Assembly: GCF_030718205.1 (NCBI RefSeq)
Contig: NZ_JAUZQF010000002.1
Location: 558,001 to 622,000, forward strand
Length of the DNA: 64,000 bases
DNA from: Nonomuraea turcica
GTDB taxonomy: Bacteria; Actinomycetota; Actinomycetes; Streptosporangiales; Streptosporangiaceae
Direction of reading: 5' to 3'
Part shown: positions 8,867-17,763 of the stretch, in pieces
Position numbering within the stretch: the first letter of the stretch is position 1
Layout: each line of letters begins with the position of its first letter
Translations under genes and position numbers: made by a program
Notes under the pieces: generated by a model
Told to the model about the DNA's origin: nothing
Seen by the model: only the letters and a program-made list of their open reading frames with translations
Database searches by the model: none

Positions 8867-9802
8867 TCAGTCCGGGCGGCCGGCGATCGCCTCGCGCCGG
8901 AATTCGCGGGGTGAGAGCCCGTATTCCGATCGGAACAGCTTGCTGAAGTGGCTGGGGTCCTTGATGCCCCAGCGACTCGCGATGGTCTGGGCGGGCAGGT
9001 GGGCCAGTGCGGCGTCGGCGAGGTCCTGGCGGATGCGGTCCAGCCGGCGGCGGCGTACGTGGTCGCTGACGGTGTGGCCCTGCTGCTGGAACAGTTTGTG
9101 CAGGTAGCGCACCGAGACATGGTGGGCGGCGGCGATCGCGGCGGGCGGCAGGTCGTCCTTCAGATGGCGATCGATGTGGTCCAGGACCCGCTCCAGCAGG
9201 GCGACGCCGTCGCCGGGCGGGGCCGGCCGGGACGACTCGTGCAGCACCGTTCTGAGCACGGCCGTGACGTGGTGTCCCAGCTCGTGGCCGGCCAGCGGGC
9301 CCAGCCGCGCGGCCTGGTCGGCCAGCTCCATCAGCATGGCCCCCAGGATGCGCGCGCTGGGCGGCCCGAGGATGTCGCGGTTGGCGGTGAAGCCGCGGGA
9401 GATGCTGAACGCGGCCGTGGAGAGCCTGATCAGGAAGTAGCGGTAGGGGCCGTCGAATTCCAGCCGGAACGGCCGCGAGCCGGAGTAGAGCAGGAACTCG
9501 CCGGTGGACAGCGAGGCGAGTCGGCCATCCTGTTCCAGCCGGCCGTTGCCATCCCGGAGGAGTCCGAGCAGGTGCTGGCCCGCCGGAGCGGCCGTTGACC
9601 GCAGGGAGCTCACCCGGACCCGGTTCTCACCGGTGATCTCGCACGCGCCCAGCGCGCCGAGGCGGTACGGCCTCGTCTCCGCCTGGTAGGGACGATCCTC
9701 GTCCCGGACGAGAACCGCGTCAGAGGCACCCGCCCCCTGACGTGCGGCCGTGTCGAGATAGCCGTAGACGAGGGTGCCGTCCGGCCTGTGCTCGATGGGC
9801 AT
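8867..9802 (-). CDS. AraC-family transcriptional regulator
   Basis: A 311-residue regulator with an N-terminal AraC-binding-like sensor domain (about 40-180) and two C-terminal helix-turn-helix motifs (LPPAAIAAAHHVSVRYLHKL and AQTIASRWGIKDPSHFSKLF), ending SPREFRREA. The architecture resembles the NphR/FeaR group that activates amide, nitrile or amine catabolic operons. It is divergent from the ABC importer/amidase operon at 9944 and is its likely activator. A partial inverted repeat around 9887-9907 in the 141-bp gap could be its site, but that is weak. Confidence 0.9.
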   Translation of the reverse strand: MPIEHRPDGTLVYGYLDTAARQGAGASDAVLVRDEDRPYQAETRPYRLGALGACEITGENRVRVSSLRSTAAPAGQHLLGLLRDGNGRLEQDGRLASLSTGEFLLYSGSRPFRLEFDGPYRYFLIRLSTAAFSISRGFTANRDILGPPSARILGAMLMELADQAARLGPLAGHELGHHVTAVLRTVLHESSRPAPPGDGVALLERVLDHIDRHLKDDLPPAAIAAAHHVSVRYLHKLFQQQGHTVSDHVRRRRLDRIRQDLADAALAHLPAQTIASRWGIKDPSHFSKLFRSEYGLSPREFRREAIAGRPD

Positions 9803-9943
9803 GGCCCTCCTTCACCTGCCGTTGCGCATGCTCCAGTGTCGGGCCGGGCGCTGGAAGACCACAAGTGTGCGCTGCCACACCAATTCGCCCACCGCCTGGT
9901 GGCGATCATCTGAACATTCCTCAGGTGAAAGGCGGACCCCGGC

Positions 9944-10816
9944 GTGGACGTTCTGCTCGCCATCGTGGGCCAGTTCGGGCTGTACGGCCTGCTCACCCTC
10001 GGCGTCGCGATCATCTTCGCGGCGCTGCGGGTGGTGAACCTCGCCCAGGGCGACCTGGCGATGACCGGCGCGTACGTCGCCGCGACCGTCACCGGCGCCG
10101 CGTTCGGCTGGCGGGTGCTGCTGGCTCTCGTGCTGTGCGTCCTGCCGCTCATGGTGATCGAGCGAGCGCTGCTGCGGCGTCCGCTGGCTGACGGCCTGGC
10201 CACGATGCTGGTCACCTGGGGTGTGGGCATGGCGTTGCGGCAGGGCGCCGAGCTGCTGTTCACCTCCACGTCCCGGTCGGTGGCCGATCCCGTGGGCGGC
10301 ACGGTCGAGCTGCTCGGCACGTCTTATCCGGCCTACCGCCTGGTGGCCGGCCTGGTCGCGGTGGTGGTCATCGGAGTCGTCCTGCTGGTGACCTACCGGA
10401 CGGGCTGGGGGCTCACGCTGCGCGCGGTCGCGGACAATCCCACGATGGCGGCGCTGCTGGGCACCGATCCGCGCCGGATGCGGATCGCGGCCTTCGTCGC
10501 CGGCGGGCTGCTGGCGGTGCTGGCCGGGGCACTGTACAGCCCGTTGCTCGCGGTGAATCCGACGATGGGCTTCGGGCTGCTCGTGCCCATGTTCTTCGCG
10601 CTGCTGTTCAGCCGCCCGGGTGCGCTCGGGTCTGCGGTGGCCGCGGCGTTCCTGGTGGCCGCGCTGGCCGTGCTGCTGCGTACCTGGCTCACCGACACGC
10701 TCGCCGACGTGCTCTTCTACATCGTCGTCATCGGGACCGCGGCGCTCCGGTCGCGTTCCCACGTACGGAGGTTGCTCTCATGGTCCCGTCGCATCCTTAC
10801 TCCCGCGCGGCCGTAG
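9944..10816 (+). CDS. Branched-chain/urea-type ABC transporter permease (LivH/UrtB family)
   Basis: A 290-residue integral membrane protein with eight or so hydrophobic helices. It has the LivH hallmarks LGVAIIFAALRVVNLAQGDL near the N terminus and the cytoplasmic loop GWGLTLRAVADNPTMAALLG. The GTG at 9944 follows an AAAGG element. The 3' end overlaps the next gene by 37 bases, an unusually long overlap, but both reading frames look intact. It forms the first half of the membrane channel; the second half is fused to an ATPase downstream. Confidence 0.9.
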   Translation: MDVLLAIVGQFGLYGLLTLGVAIIFAALRVVNLAQGDLAMTGAYVAATVTGAAFGWRVLLALVLCVLPLMVIERALLRRPLADGLATMLVTWGVGMALRQGAELLFTSTSRSVADPVGGTVELLGTSYPAYRLVAGLVAVVVIGVVLLVTYRTGWGLTLRAVADNPTMAALLGTDPRRMRIAAFVAGGLLAVLAGALYSPLLAVNPTMGFGLLVPMFFALLFSRPGALGSAVAAAFLVAALAVLLRTWLTDTLADVLFYIVVIGTAALRSRSHVRRLLSWSRRILTPARP

Positions 10817-11988
10817 CCACGACGGCCGCGGCGGCCCTGCTGTCGCTGGCGGCGTGCAGCGGCTCGGCCGTGTCCAGCGCCGCCGACGACGCCGGCGCGC
10901 CATTGAAGATCGGGGTGGTCCTCCCGCTCACCGGCCCCGTGAGCGAGACGGGCAAGGCGCTCCAGCGCGGCTTCGAGCTGGGCGTGCGGAAGGTCAACGA
11001 CAGCGGAGGGGTCAACGGCAAGAAGGTCGAGTACGTGGTCACCGACGATGCGGGCGACCCGGCGACCTCCACGCAGCTGGCCCGCAAGCTCATCCAGCAG
11101 GACCGCGTGTCGATGTTGTTCGGCACCATCACCGGCGACACCGCGGAAGCGGTGAGCAAGGTCGCGAACGATTCCGAGGTGCCGTTCGGCACCGCCATCC
11201 TGGGCGACAACGAGCGTTGTTTCCGCTACGCGTGGGGCTTCGGCGAGTCCACCCGCCAGATCCTCCTCCCGAGCGTTCCCAAGCTGATTCGCAAGCACGG
11301 CAAGCGGGTCGCCATCGCCGGGTCGGACTACAACTATCCGCATTTCTACGCCGGCATCGTCAAAGAGGTCGCCAAGTCGGCCGGCGGGACGATCGTCGCG
11401 GAGGAGTACAGCCCGCTCGGCCAGACGGACTGGCAGTCGGTCATCACCAGGCTGAAGGACGCCAAGCCGGACGTGCTGCTGTCGATGGTGGTCGGCGCGG
11501 ACGCGGTGGCCTTCAGCAAGCAGGGCCAGCAGTTCGGGCTGTTCCGCGGCGAGCTGGGCTACGACGGCGCGCCGTTGGACGCCGACTACTATCCGGCGCT
11601 CAGCGATCTGGTGAACGGGCGCACCCACGTCGTGCGCTGGACCGATCGGCTCGACCACGCCGAGAGCAAGAAGTTCGTGACCGATTACCGGGCCGCCTAC
11701 AAGTGGACGCAACCCATTCCCGAGGTCGCGGGCAACGCCTACTTCGGCGTCCAGTTCTTCCTCGCCGCCGCGGGCAAGGCCGGCCGCAACGACCCCAAGG
11801 CGATCAACAGTGAGATCGGGCGGATGCGGTTCGACTCGCCGCTGGGCAAGGGCACGTACTTCGAGCCGGCCAACCACCTCCTTCAGGCGGACATGCTGGA
11901 GACCACCATCGGGCCGGGCGGCGCCTACGCGGTGACGCGTAACCTCGGCCAGATCACCGACACCGTTGCCAAGCAGGGTTGCCCGTGA
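10780..11988 (+). CDS. Branched-chain/amide-type ABC transporter substrate-binding lipoprotein
   Basis: The 402-residue protein begins with a lipoprotein signal ending LSLAACSG, which would anchor it outside the membrane. The mature part is a periplasmic-binding fold of the LivJ/AmiC/UrtA group (LKIGVVLPLTGPVSETGKAL, VNGKKVEYVVTDDAGDPATS, FGTITGDTAEAVSKV). The AmiC/UrtA group binds amides or urea, which agrees with the amidase at the end of the operon. The stop overlaps the next start (GTGA). Confidence 0.92.
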   Translation: MVPSHPYSRAAVATTAAAALLSLAACSGSAVSSAADDAGAPLKIGVVLPLTGPVSETGKALQRGFELGVRKVNDSGGVNGKKVEYVVTDDAGDPATSTQLARKLIQQDRVSMLFGTITGDTAEAVSKVANDSEVPFGTAILGDNERCFRYAWGFGESTRQILLPSVPKLIRKHGKRVAIAGSDYNYPHFYAGIVKEVAKSAGGTIVAEEYSPLGQTDWQSVITRLKDAKPDVLLSMVVGADAVAFSKQGQQFGLFRGELGYDGAPLDADYYPALSDLVNGRTHVVRWTDRLDHAESKKFVTDYRAAYKWTQPIPEVAGNAYFGVQFFLAAAGKAGRNDPKAINSEIGRMRFDSPLGKGTYFEPANHLLQADMLETTIGPGGAYAVTRNLGQITDTVAKQGCP

Positions 11989-13706
11989 GCGCTCCTCGCA
12001 TGGCAGGCGCCGTCACCGCGCTGCTGATCGTGGCCCTGGCGGCGGCGCCTTTCGGGCTCAGCGCCTTCACCGTTGCCACCTTGACCCTCGGCCTGTGTTT
12101 CGGGCTGTTCACCTACGGGCTGGATCTGGCCTGGGGACGGGCCGGGCTCCTCAGCGTCGGCCACGCGGCCTTCTTCGGCTGCGGCGCCTACGCGGTGGCG
12201 CTGAGCGAGCGGCACGGCATCCCCCTGATGCTCGCGCTGGCCGTGGCGCTTGCGGCGGCAACGATGATCGCGCTGGTCGTGGTCCGCATCGGCCTGGCCT
12301 CGGGAGTACCCGACGCGCCGCTGATCTTGCTGACGCTCGGGGTCAGCCTGCTCCTTCAGAAGGCGGCCACCACGCTCACGTCGCTCACCAACGGGACCAA
12401 CGGCCTGCCGGTGTCCACCTCGGACATCGTGTCCACCTACTACCGGACACTGGTCGCGGTCGTCGTGGTGGTGGGGCTGTGCACGTTGCTGATCGTCCGC
12501 AGCCGGTTCGGGGCGCGCCTGACGGCGGCGGCCCGGAATCCGGAACGTGCCGCGCAGTCGGGCATCGACACCATCCGCGTCCGTTCGGCCGCCTTCGCCG
12601 CGAGCGCGGTCGTGTCGACGATCGCCGGTGCCTTGTACGCCCCCGTTGCCGGACTGGTGTCGCCGCCCGTGTTCGGCCTGGGGTTGTCGACCAGCGTCCT
12701 GGTCTGGCTCGCCCTGGGCGGCCGGGAGTCGACGCTGGGGCCGCTGCTCGGCGCGGTGGCGCTCACGACCGGTCAGCAGATCCTGGGCACCGCCTGGCTG
12801 GGCTGGTACGTCTTGGGGCTCGCCGCCCTGTTCGTCCTGGTCGTCCAGGTCGCGCCGGCCGGGCTGGCCGGGCTCGCCCGCTCCTGGCCGTCGGGCGGCA
12901 GGCCCGGCGTGACGCTGCCTCCGGCCGCCTCCCGGGACAGGAGGACATCGCCCGCGGCCGTCTCCCTGGACCAGCGGGCCGATACGCCGCCCGCGGCCGG
13001 TCGCGACGCCGCGCTGTGCCTGGACGGGATCGCCAAGTCCTTCGGCCCCGTCCGAGTTCTCGACGGCGTGGACCTCGTCGTACCGCCGGGCCGGTGCGTC
13101 TGCCTGATCGGGCCCAACGGCGCGGGCAAGAGCACGCTGCTGGCCATCGTCGCCGGCCAGCTCGCGGCCGACGCCGGCACACTGCGCATCTTCGGCCGGG
13201 ACGCGGCGGCCGTACCGGTGCACCGCCGGGTACGCATGGGCGTGGGCCGCATGTTCCAGATCCCCAGCGTCATCACGGCGCTGTCCCCCGCCGACAACAT
13301 CCGGTTGGCACGCATGGAGGCGCCGGTCCCGGCCGAGCTGCCCGAGGAGTACGAGGATCTGGTGACGAACGACGCGATCGAGGCGGGCACCCTCCCCCTG
13401 GCCGACCGCCGCCGCCTGGAACTGGCCATGGTGCTGGCAGGCGCCCCGAGGCTGGTCCTGCTGGACGAGCCGACGGCGGGCATGGGACGGCAGGACGCCC
13501 GACGGCTGACGCAGGAGCTGAAACAGGTCACCGTACGGACCGGCTGCGCCATGCTCGTCGTCGAACACGACATGGAGATCGTCAGAGAGCTCGCCGACGA
13601 CGTCGTCGTCCTGCACGGCGGCCGGATCATCGCCCACGGCCCCATGGACGACATCGTGGCCGACACGGCTGTGCGCGAGGCGTACCTGGGAGCGGGCCGA
13701 TGCTGA
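11985..13706 (+). CDS. Fused ABC permease-ATPase (LivM-LivG type)
   Basis: A single 573-residue protein carries a LivM-type permease (about residues 1-300, LLSVGHAAFFGCGAYAVA) and a LivG-type ATPase (about 340-573). The ATPase has Walker A GPNGAGKST, Walker B LVLLDEPTAGM and the switch His in VVEHDMEIV. The signature is degenerate: LPLADRRRLELAMVL stands where LSYGxxRRLEIAR is expected, so the conserved Ser/Gly positions are lost. The GTG at 11985 overlaps the previous TGA. The fusion forces a 1:1 ratio of these subunits. It pairs with the LivF-type ATPase encoded next, which has a normal signature. Confidence 0.92.
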   Translation: MSAPRMAGAVTALLIVALAAAPFGLSAFTVATLTLGLCFGLFTYGLDLAWGRAGLLSVGHAAFFGCGAYAVALSERHGIPLMLALAVALAAATMIALVVVRIGLASGVPDAPLILLTLGVSLLLQKAATTLTSLTNGTNGLPVSTSDIVSTYYRTLVAVVVVVGLCTLLIVRSRFGARLTAAARNPERAAQSGIDTIRVRSAAFAASAVVSTIAGALYAPVAGLVSPPVFGLGLSTSVLVWLALGGRESTLGPLLGAVALTTGQQILGTAWLGWYVLGLAALFVLVVQVAPAGLAGLARSWPSGGRPGVTLPPAASRDRRTSPAAVSLDQRADTPPAAGRDAALCLDGIAKSFGPVRVLDGVDLVVPPGRCVCLIGPNGAGKSTLLAIVAGQLAADAGTLRIFGRDAAAVPVHRRVRMGVGRMFQIPSVITALSPADNIRLARMEAPVPAELPEEYEDLVTNDAIEAGTLPLADRRRLELAMVLAGAPRLVLLDEPTAGMGRQDARRLTQELKQVTVRTGCAMLVVEHDMEIVRELADDVVVLHGGRIIAHGPMDDIVADTAVREAYLGAGRC

Positions 13707-14383
13707 CGCTGAGCGGAATGTCCGGCGGATACGGCCAGGCGAACGTCGTCCGCGAAGTGACCACGGAGGTCGCGGCGGGCGAGGTGGTCGCGCTGCTGGG
13801 ACGCAACGGCACGGGCAAGACGACCCTGCTGCGCACAGTCTTCGGCCTGGCCGACCGGCAGGGCGGCGAGGTCGACTTCGACGGCTGTCCCGTGCCGCCG
13901 GGCCGTCCCGACCTGCTCGCCAGGTGGGGCGCCGCCCTCATGCCCGAAGACCGCGGCGTCTTCCCGTCGCTGACCGTCGCCGAGAACATCCGGCTGGCCA
14001 CACGGAGAGGGTTCGTCCCGGCCGTCGACCCGCGGGAGCTGTTCCCGCTGCTGACCGAGCGGGCCGGCCAGCCGGCCGGCACCCTGTCCGGCGGGCAGAA
14101 ACAGCAGGTCGGGGTGGCGCGGTCGATCCTGGCCGGGCAGCGCATGATAGTGATCGACGAGCTGACCCAGGGCCTGCAGCCCTCACTCGTGAGCGAGGTG
14201 CTGACCGCGCTCGCCACCGTCGCCGCGCACGGCGTCGCCGTGATCGTCGTCGACCAGCATGCCGGGCTGTTGCTCGATCACTGCCACCGCGCCCTCGTCA
14301 TGGAGGCGGGCCGGGTCGTGCTCGACGCGCCGGTCGGCCAGGAAACCCGTCAGCGGCTCGACGAGCTGCTCATGGTTCGCTGA
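13700..14383 (+). CDS. Branched-chain/amide ABC transporter ATP-binding protein (LivF type)
   Basis: A 227-residue ATPase starting at the ATG overlapping the previous stop (ATGCTGA). It has Walker A GRNGTGKTT, a canonical signature TLSGGQKQQVGVARSIL, Walker B MIVIDELTQGL and the late His in VVDQHAG. It is short but complete for LivF. Together with the fused ATPase it supplies the second nucleotide-binding domain. One composite site would therefore use a canonical and a degenerate signature. Confidence 0.93.
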   Translation: MLTLSGMSGGYGQANVVREVTTEVAAGEVVALLGRNGTGKTTLLRTVFGLADRQGGEVDFDGCPVPPGRPDLLARWGAALMPEDRGVFPSLTVAENIRLATRRGFVPAVDPRELFPLLTERAGQPAGTLSGGQKQQVGVARSILAGQRMIVIDELTQGLQPSLVSEVLTALATVAAHGVAVIVVDQHAGLLLDHCHRALVMEAGRVVLDAPVGQETRQRLDELLMVR

Positions 14384-14403
14384 TTTGCCTGTTTGGAGCT
14401 GAT

Positions 14404-15816
14404 ATGGATCCCTTCGCCGCCGCCGTCGACCTCGCCACGGCTGTACGCAAACGAGAGCTGAGCCCTGTCGAGATCGTCGACACCTACTTGCGCAGGATCG
14501 ACCGTTACGATCCCGGCCTCACCTGCTTCGTCTGGCGTAATGACGACGAGGTGCGCGCCGCCGCCCGGCGGGCCGAGCAGGCCGTCGCCGATCGCGCGGA
14601 TCTGCCGCCCTTTCACGGAGTGCCGATTCCCATCAAGGAGCTGACCGAGGTGGCGGGGCAACCGGCCACCTACGGATCACTGGGGGTGAATGATCATCCA
14701 CGGACTTCGAGCGAGCCCGTGGTCGAGCGGTTCCTTGACGCCGGATTCCTGCTCATGGGGCGTACGAACAGTCCGGAGATGGGCCTGCTGTCCACCACGG
14801 AGAACCGCCGCTTCGGCAGCACCCGCAACCCCTGGGACCCGTCCCGCAGCCCCGGCGGGTCGAGCGGCGGCGCGGCGGCCGCGGTGGCGGCCGGGCTGAG
14901 CCCGGTGGCGCACGCCAACGACGGCGGCGGCTCCATCCGCATGCCGTCGTCCAGTTGCGGCCTGGTGGGGCTGAAGCCCAGCAGAGGGCGGGTGCCGCAG
15001 CAGGTGGCGGCGTGGGAGCATGCCACCGTCGAGGGAGCCGTTACCCGCTACACGCGTGACGCCGCCGTGTTGCTCGACGTCATGTCCGTGCCGGACCGGC
15101 TGGCCTGGTACCAGGCGCCGGCGCCGGAACGCCCCTTCGCCGAGGAGGTGGGGCGCGACAGCGGGCGGCTGCGCGTCGGCCTGCTCACTCAGGCGCCCAC
15201 CGGCCTGCCGGTGGACCCCGTGTGCGTGGAGGCGGCCGAGCGGGCGGCGCGGCTCCTGGAATCCCTCGGGCACGACGTCTTCCCCGTCGCTCCCCGCTTC
15301 TTCAGCGAGGAGGCCATCGCGGGGTACGCGCAGACCGTGCTGGACGCCAACCTGTGGGCCATGCCCTACGACCGGCCCGAGCTGGCCGAGGCGCATCTGC
15401 GCCGCCGGATGGAGCGCGCGGCGGCCAGGCACTCCGGCGAGTACGTGGAGGCCGCGTTCCGCCTGCAGCTGGAATCCCGCGCTGTCGTCGCGCAGTGGGG
15501 CCGCGACTTCGACGTCCTGCTCACGCCCACCATGGCCTGCCCCCCGCCACCCGTCGACGCCGTCCTCCAGGAGGCCAACGACAACCCCGACGGACTGCGG
15601 GTCACCGAAACCCAGATGATCTCCTTCACCGCGGTCTGCAACATCACCGGCCTGCCTGCGATCACCCTCCCCCTGCACAGCTCCCCCACCGGCCTCCCCA
15701 TCGGCGCACAGCTCGTGGCCGGCCCCTGGGACGAGGCCGTGCTCATCCGCCTCGCCTCCGCCCTGGAAACGCTGGACCCATGGCCGCAGCGCCGCCCCGC
15801 ACGCTTCACCGCCTGA
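14404..15816 (+). CDS. Amidase (amidase-signature family)
   Basis: A 470-residue amidase-signature enzyme. The Ser-cisSer-Lys triad is visible: Lys78 in PIPIKEL, the cis-Ser near 153 in SPGGSSGGAAAAVAAG, and the nucleophile Ser177 in DGGGSIRMPSS. Such enzymes hydrolyse amides to acid plus ammonia. It begins 20 bases after the importer ATPase and is likely in the same transcript, which suggests that the imported compound is an amide and is cleaved in the cytoplasm. The exact substrate is unknown; gatA-like roles are unlikely because no gatB/C genes are present. Confidence 0.92.
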   Translation: MDPFAAAVDLATAVRKRELSPVEIVDTYLRRIDRYDPGLTCFVWRNDDEVRAAARRAEQAVADRADLPPFHGVPIPIKELTEVAGQPATYGSLGVNDHPRTSSEPVVERFLDAGFLLMGRTNSPEMGLLSTTENRRFGSTRNPWDPSRSPGGSSGGAAAAVAAGLSPVAHANDGGGSIRMPSSSCGLVGLKPSRGRVPQQVAAWEHATVEGAVTRYTRDAAVLLDVMSVPDRLAWYQAPAPERPFAEEVGRDSGRLRVGLLTQAPTGLPVDPVCVEAAERAARLLESLGHDVFPVAPRFFSEEAIAGYAQTVLDANLWAMPYDRPELAEAHLRRRMERAAARHSGEYVEAAFRLQLESRAVVAQWGRDFDVLLTPTMACPPPPVDAVLQEANDNPDGLRVTETQMISFTAVCNITGLPAITLPLHSSPTGLPIGAQLVAGPWDEAVLIRLASALETLDPWPQRRPARFTA

Positions 15817-15828
15817 CCACGGACCGCC

Positions 15829-15915
15829 TCAAGCAGCCGGCTCGCCGCGGCTGACGTCCTGGGTCCAGGCGCCGCCGGGGAAGGTGACGTTGTTTACGGC
15901 CGGCGACCGCTCCGA
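15829..15915 (-). pseudogene. Short C-terminal gene remnant, possibly of a secreted glycosidase
   Basis: Reading leftward, 28 codons without a start end NNVTFPGGAWTQDVSRGEPA then stop. The phrase WTQDVSRGE resembles C-terminal parts of secreted arabinofuranosidase-like enzymes, recalled without a search. It lies between two complete genes and cannot be expressed as it stands. The call is tentative. Confidence 0.22.
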
Positions 15916-15940
15916 TCAGCATGGTCGCGCCGATGAGGGT

Positions 15941-17734
15941 TCACGCTCGTCGGCCGGCGCGACTCAGCAGAGCGGTCGCCGCGACGGCGAGCACTGCCAG
16001 AAGGGAGAGCGCGGTGGCCGGGCCGAGCACCGTCCACGGCGCGAGCTCCGCGTATGACTGGTTCTCCGACAGCAACCGCCCCCATTCGGGTACGGGCGGC
16101 TGCTCGCCGAGCCCGAGGAAGCCGAGAGAGGCAAGGACGAGGACGACAGTCGGCAGCCGCAGCAGGGCGTTGCGCAGCAGTGGCGGGACCAGGGCGGGCA
16201 ACAGATGACGCCGGATCAGGTGGCGGCGGCTCGCCCCCAGGGCGAGGGAGGCGGCTATGTGCGTTGCGGCGCGTTCCTGCTCCAACAGCGCGGCGGTCTG
16301 GGCGGCGTACGGGCTCCACCCGACGAAGCAGACGGCCAGCGCCGCGCCGAGCGCCGACGGTCCGGTGACGGCCGTGACCAGCAGGCCCGCCAGGATCACC
16401 GGCAAGGTGGACACGATGTCGGTCAGACCGGCCGTGACCTGGCGCGCCAGTCCGGCGAGCACACCGAGGACAAGACTGACGGCGGTGACGGCGAAGGCCA
16501 GCGCCGTGGTGCGGAGTGCGCCGTGCCCCAGCCGGGCGAGCAGATCGCGCCCGAGCGCGTCGGTGCCGAGCGGGTGCTCGTACGAGGGAGCCAGCAGCCG
16601 CCCGGCGGTGTCCACCTGGATGGGGTCACGCAACAGCCCGAGCCCGACGACGGTGGCGAGCAGCAGGGCGCACCCGATGGCCACGGCCGGCAGCGCGCGT
16701 CCAGTATGCAGGCCGGGCAGGGGTAGCGACGGCAGCGCCCCGTCGCGTAGAGCGGGGCCGAGCAGGGAGCGTCGTGCCAAGCGTACGAGCAGTCCCGCGC
16801 CGGCGCCGAGCAGGATCAGGGCGAGGCTTCCGCTCTGCAGGACGGGCAGGTCCTGCGCGATGGCGGCATCGAGGGTGAGCATGCCGAGGCCGGGAATGGC
16901 GTAGATCTTCTCGACGGCGACCGCGCCCCCGGCCAGGCTGACCACGGTGGGCAGCAGTTGCGGGAGTACGCCCGGCACCGTGCGGCGCAGCGCGGCACGC
17001 ATGATCCACCCAGGCGGCATTCCGCTGGCGGTCGCCGCACGGGCCCAGGGCTCACGGAACGCGGCGGGCAGCGCCTGGTCGAGCAGTCCGCCGATCATCG
17101 CGCCGGAGGGCACACCGAGGGCGAGCGCGGGCAGCACCATCGACGACGGCCCCTCCCAGCCATACGGCGGAAACCAGCCCAGGTGTACGCCGAGGATGGT
17201 GGAGAGCACGGCTGCGAGCAGGAACTTGGGCAGTGCCGCCACCACCGCCGCGCCGATTCCGGCCCGGTTGCGGGTGAGCCGGCGATGGGCGCCCAACCAC
17301 AGCGTCCGGGCGCAGACCATCGCGGCGACGGTGAGGGTGACCATGAGTGCGGCCGAGGTGAGGGTGAGTGAGACGCCGAGCGCGGTGCCGAGGGCGGGCG
17401 CCACCGGCTCGCCGGAGACCCAGGAGGTCCCCGCATCGCCACGTACCAGAGCTCCCAGCCAGTGGCGGAGGGCGGCCACCGGACCGGCGTCCAGACCGAG
17501 TTGTTCACGTACGGCGGCCAGTGCCTCGGGGGACGGGTCCTGCTCGCCGGAACGGGCACGCAGGATGGTGAGCGCCGCGTCCGTACCGGAGATCCAGGGC
17601 AGCAGGGCGATGACGGTCAGCAGCCCGGCCCCGGCGAACAGAGCGCCGAAGAGGCCGGCCCAACGGCCGCCGGAGCTGCGGGACCGGCCGCGGGCCGGCG
17701 GGCGGAGCCGCGAGCCGGCTCTGGTGAGGCTCAC
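15941..17734 (-). CDS. Fused dipeptide/metallophore-type ABC transporter permease (DppB-DppC in one chain)
   Basis: At 597 residues this is twice the normal permease length. The first half has DppB features (EALAAVREQLGLDAGPVAAL near the N terminus, the loop [25 protein letters not shown]). The second has DppC features (YEHPLGTDALGRDLLARLGHGA, GASRRHLIRRHLLPALVPPLL). Both EAA-type coupling loops are present, so the protein could form a complete transmembrane channel. It lies 29 bases after the binding-protein gene and shares its iron-box promoter. No ATPase gene is adjacent. Iron-linked control suggests uptake of a metal-chelate or siderophore-like peptide rather than nutrient peptides. Confidence 0.88.
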   Translation of the reverse strand: MSLTRAGSRLRPPARGRSRSSGGRWAGLFGALFAGAGLLTVIALLPWISGTDAALTILRARSGEQDPSPEALAAVREQLGLDAGPVAALRHWLGALVRGDAGTSWVSGEPVAPALGTALGVSLTLTSAALMVTLTVAAMVCARTLWLGAHRRLTRNRAGIGAAVVAALPKFLLAAVLSTILGVHLGWFPPYGWEGPSSMVLPALALGVPSGAMIGGLLDQALPAAFREPWARAATASGMPPGWIMRAALRRTVPGVLPQLLPTVVSLAGGAVAVEKIYAIPGLGMLTLDAAIAQDLPVLQSGSLALILLGAGAGLLVRLARRSLLGPALRDGALPSLPLPGLHTGRALPAVAIGCALLLATVVGLGLLRDPIQVDTAGRLLAPSYEHPLGTDALGRDLLARLGHGALRTTALAFAVTAVSLVLGVLAGLARQVTAGLTDIVSTLPVILAGLLVTAVTGPSALGAALAVCFVGWSPYAAQTAALLEQERAATHIAASLALGASRRHLIRRHLLPALVPPLLRNALLRLPTVVLVLASLGFLGLGEQPPVPEWGRLLSENQSYAELAPWTVLGPATALSLLAVLAVAATALLSRAGRRA

Positions 17735-17763
17735 GTGGGGGCGCGCTCTCGTGACTGCTTCGG

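Noticed and set aside
9887..9907. Inverted repeat in the AraC-permease gap as a firm AraC operator
   Set aside because: The arms are imperfect, and AraC-family sites are usually direct repeats; the evidence is too weak.
10780..10816. 37-bp permease/binding-protein overlap as a frameshift
   Set aside because: Both proteins are complete and the lipoprotein leader begins properly at 10780; a long overlap is the simpler reading.
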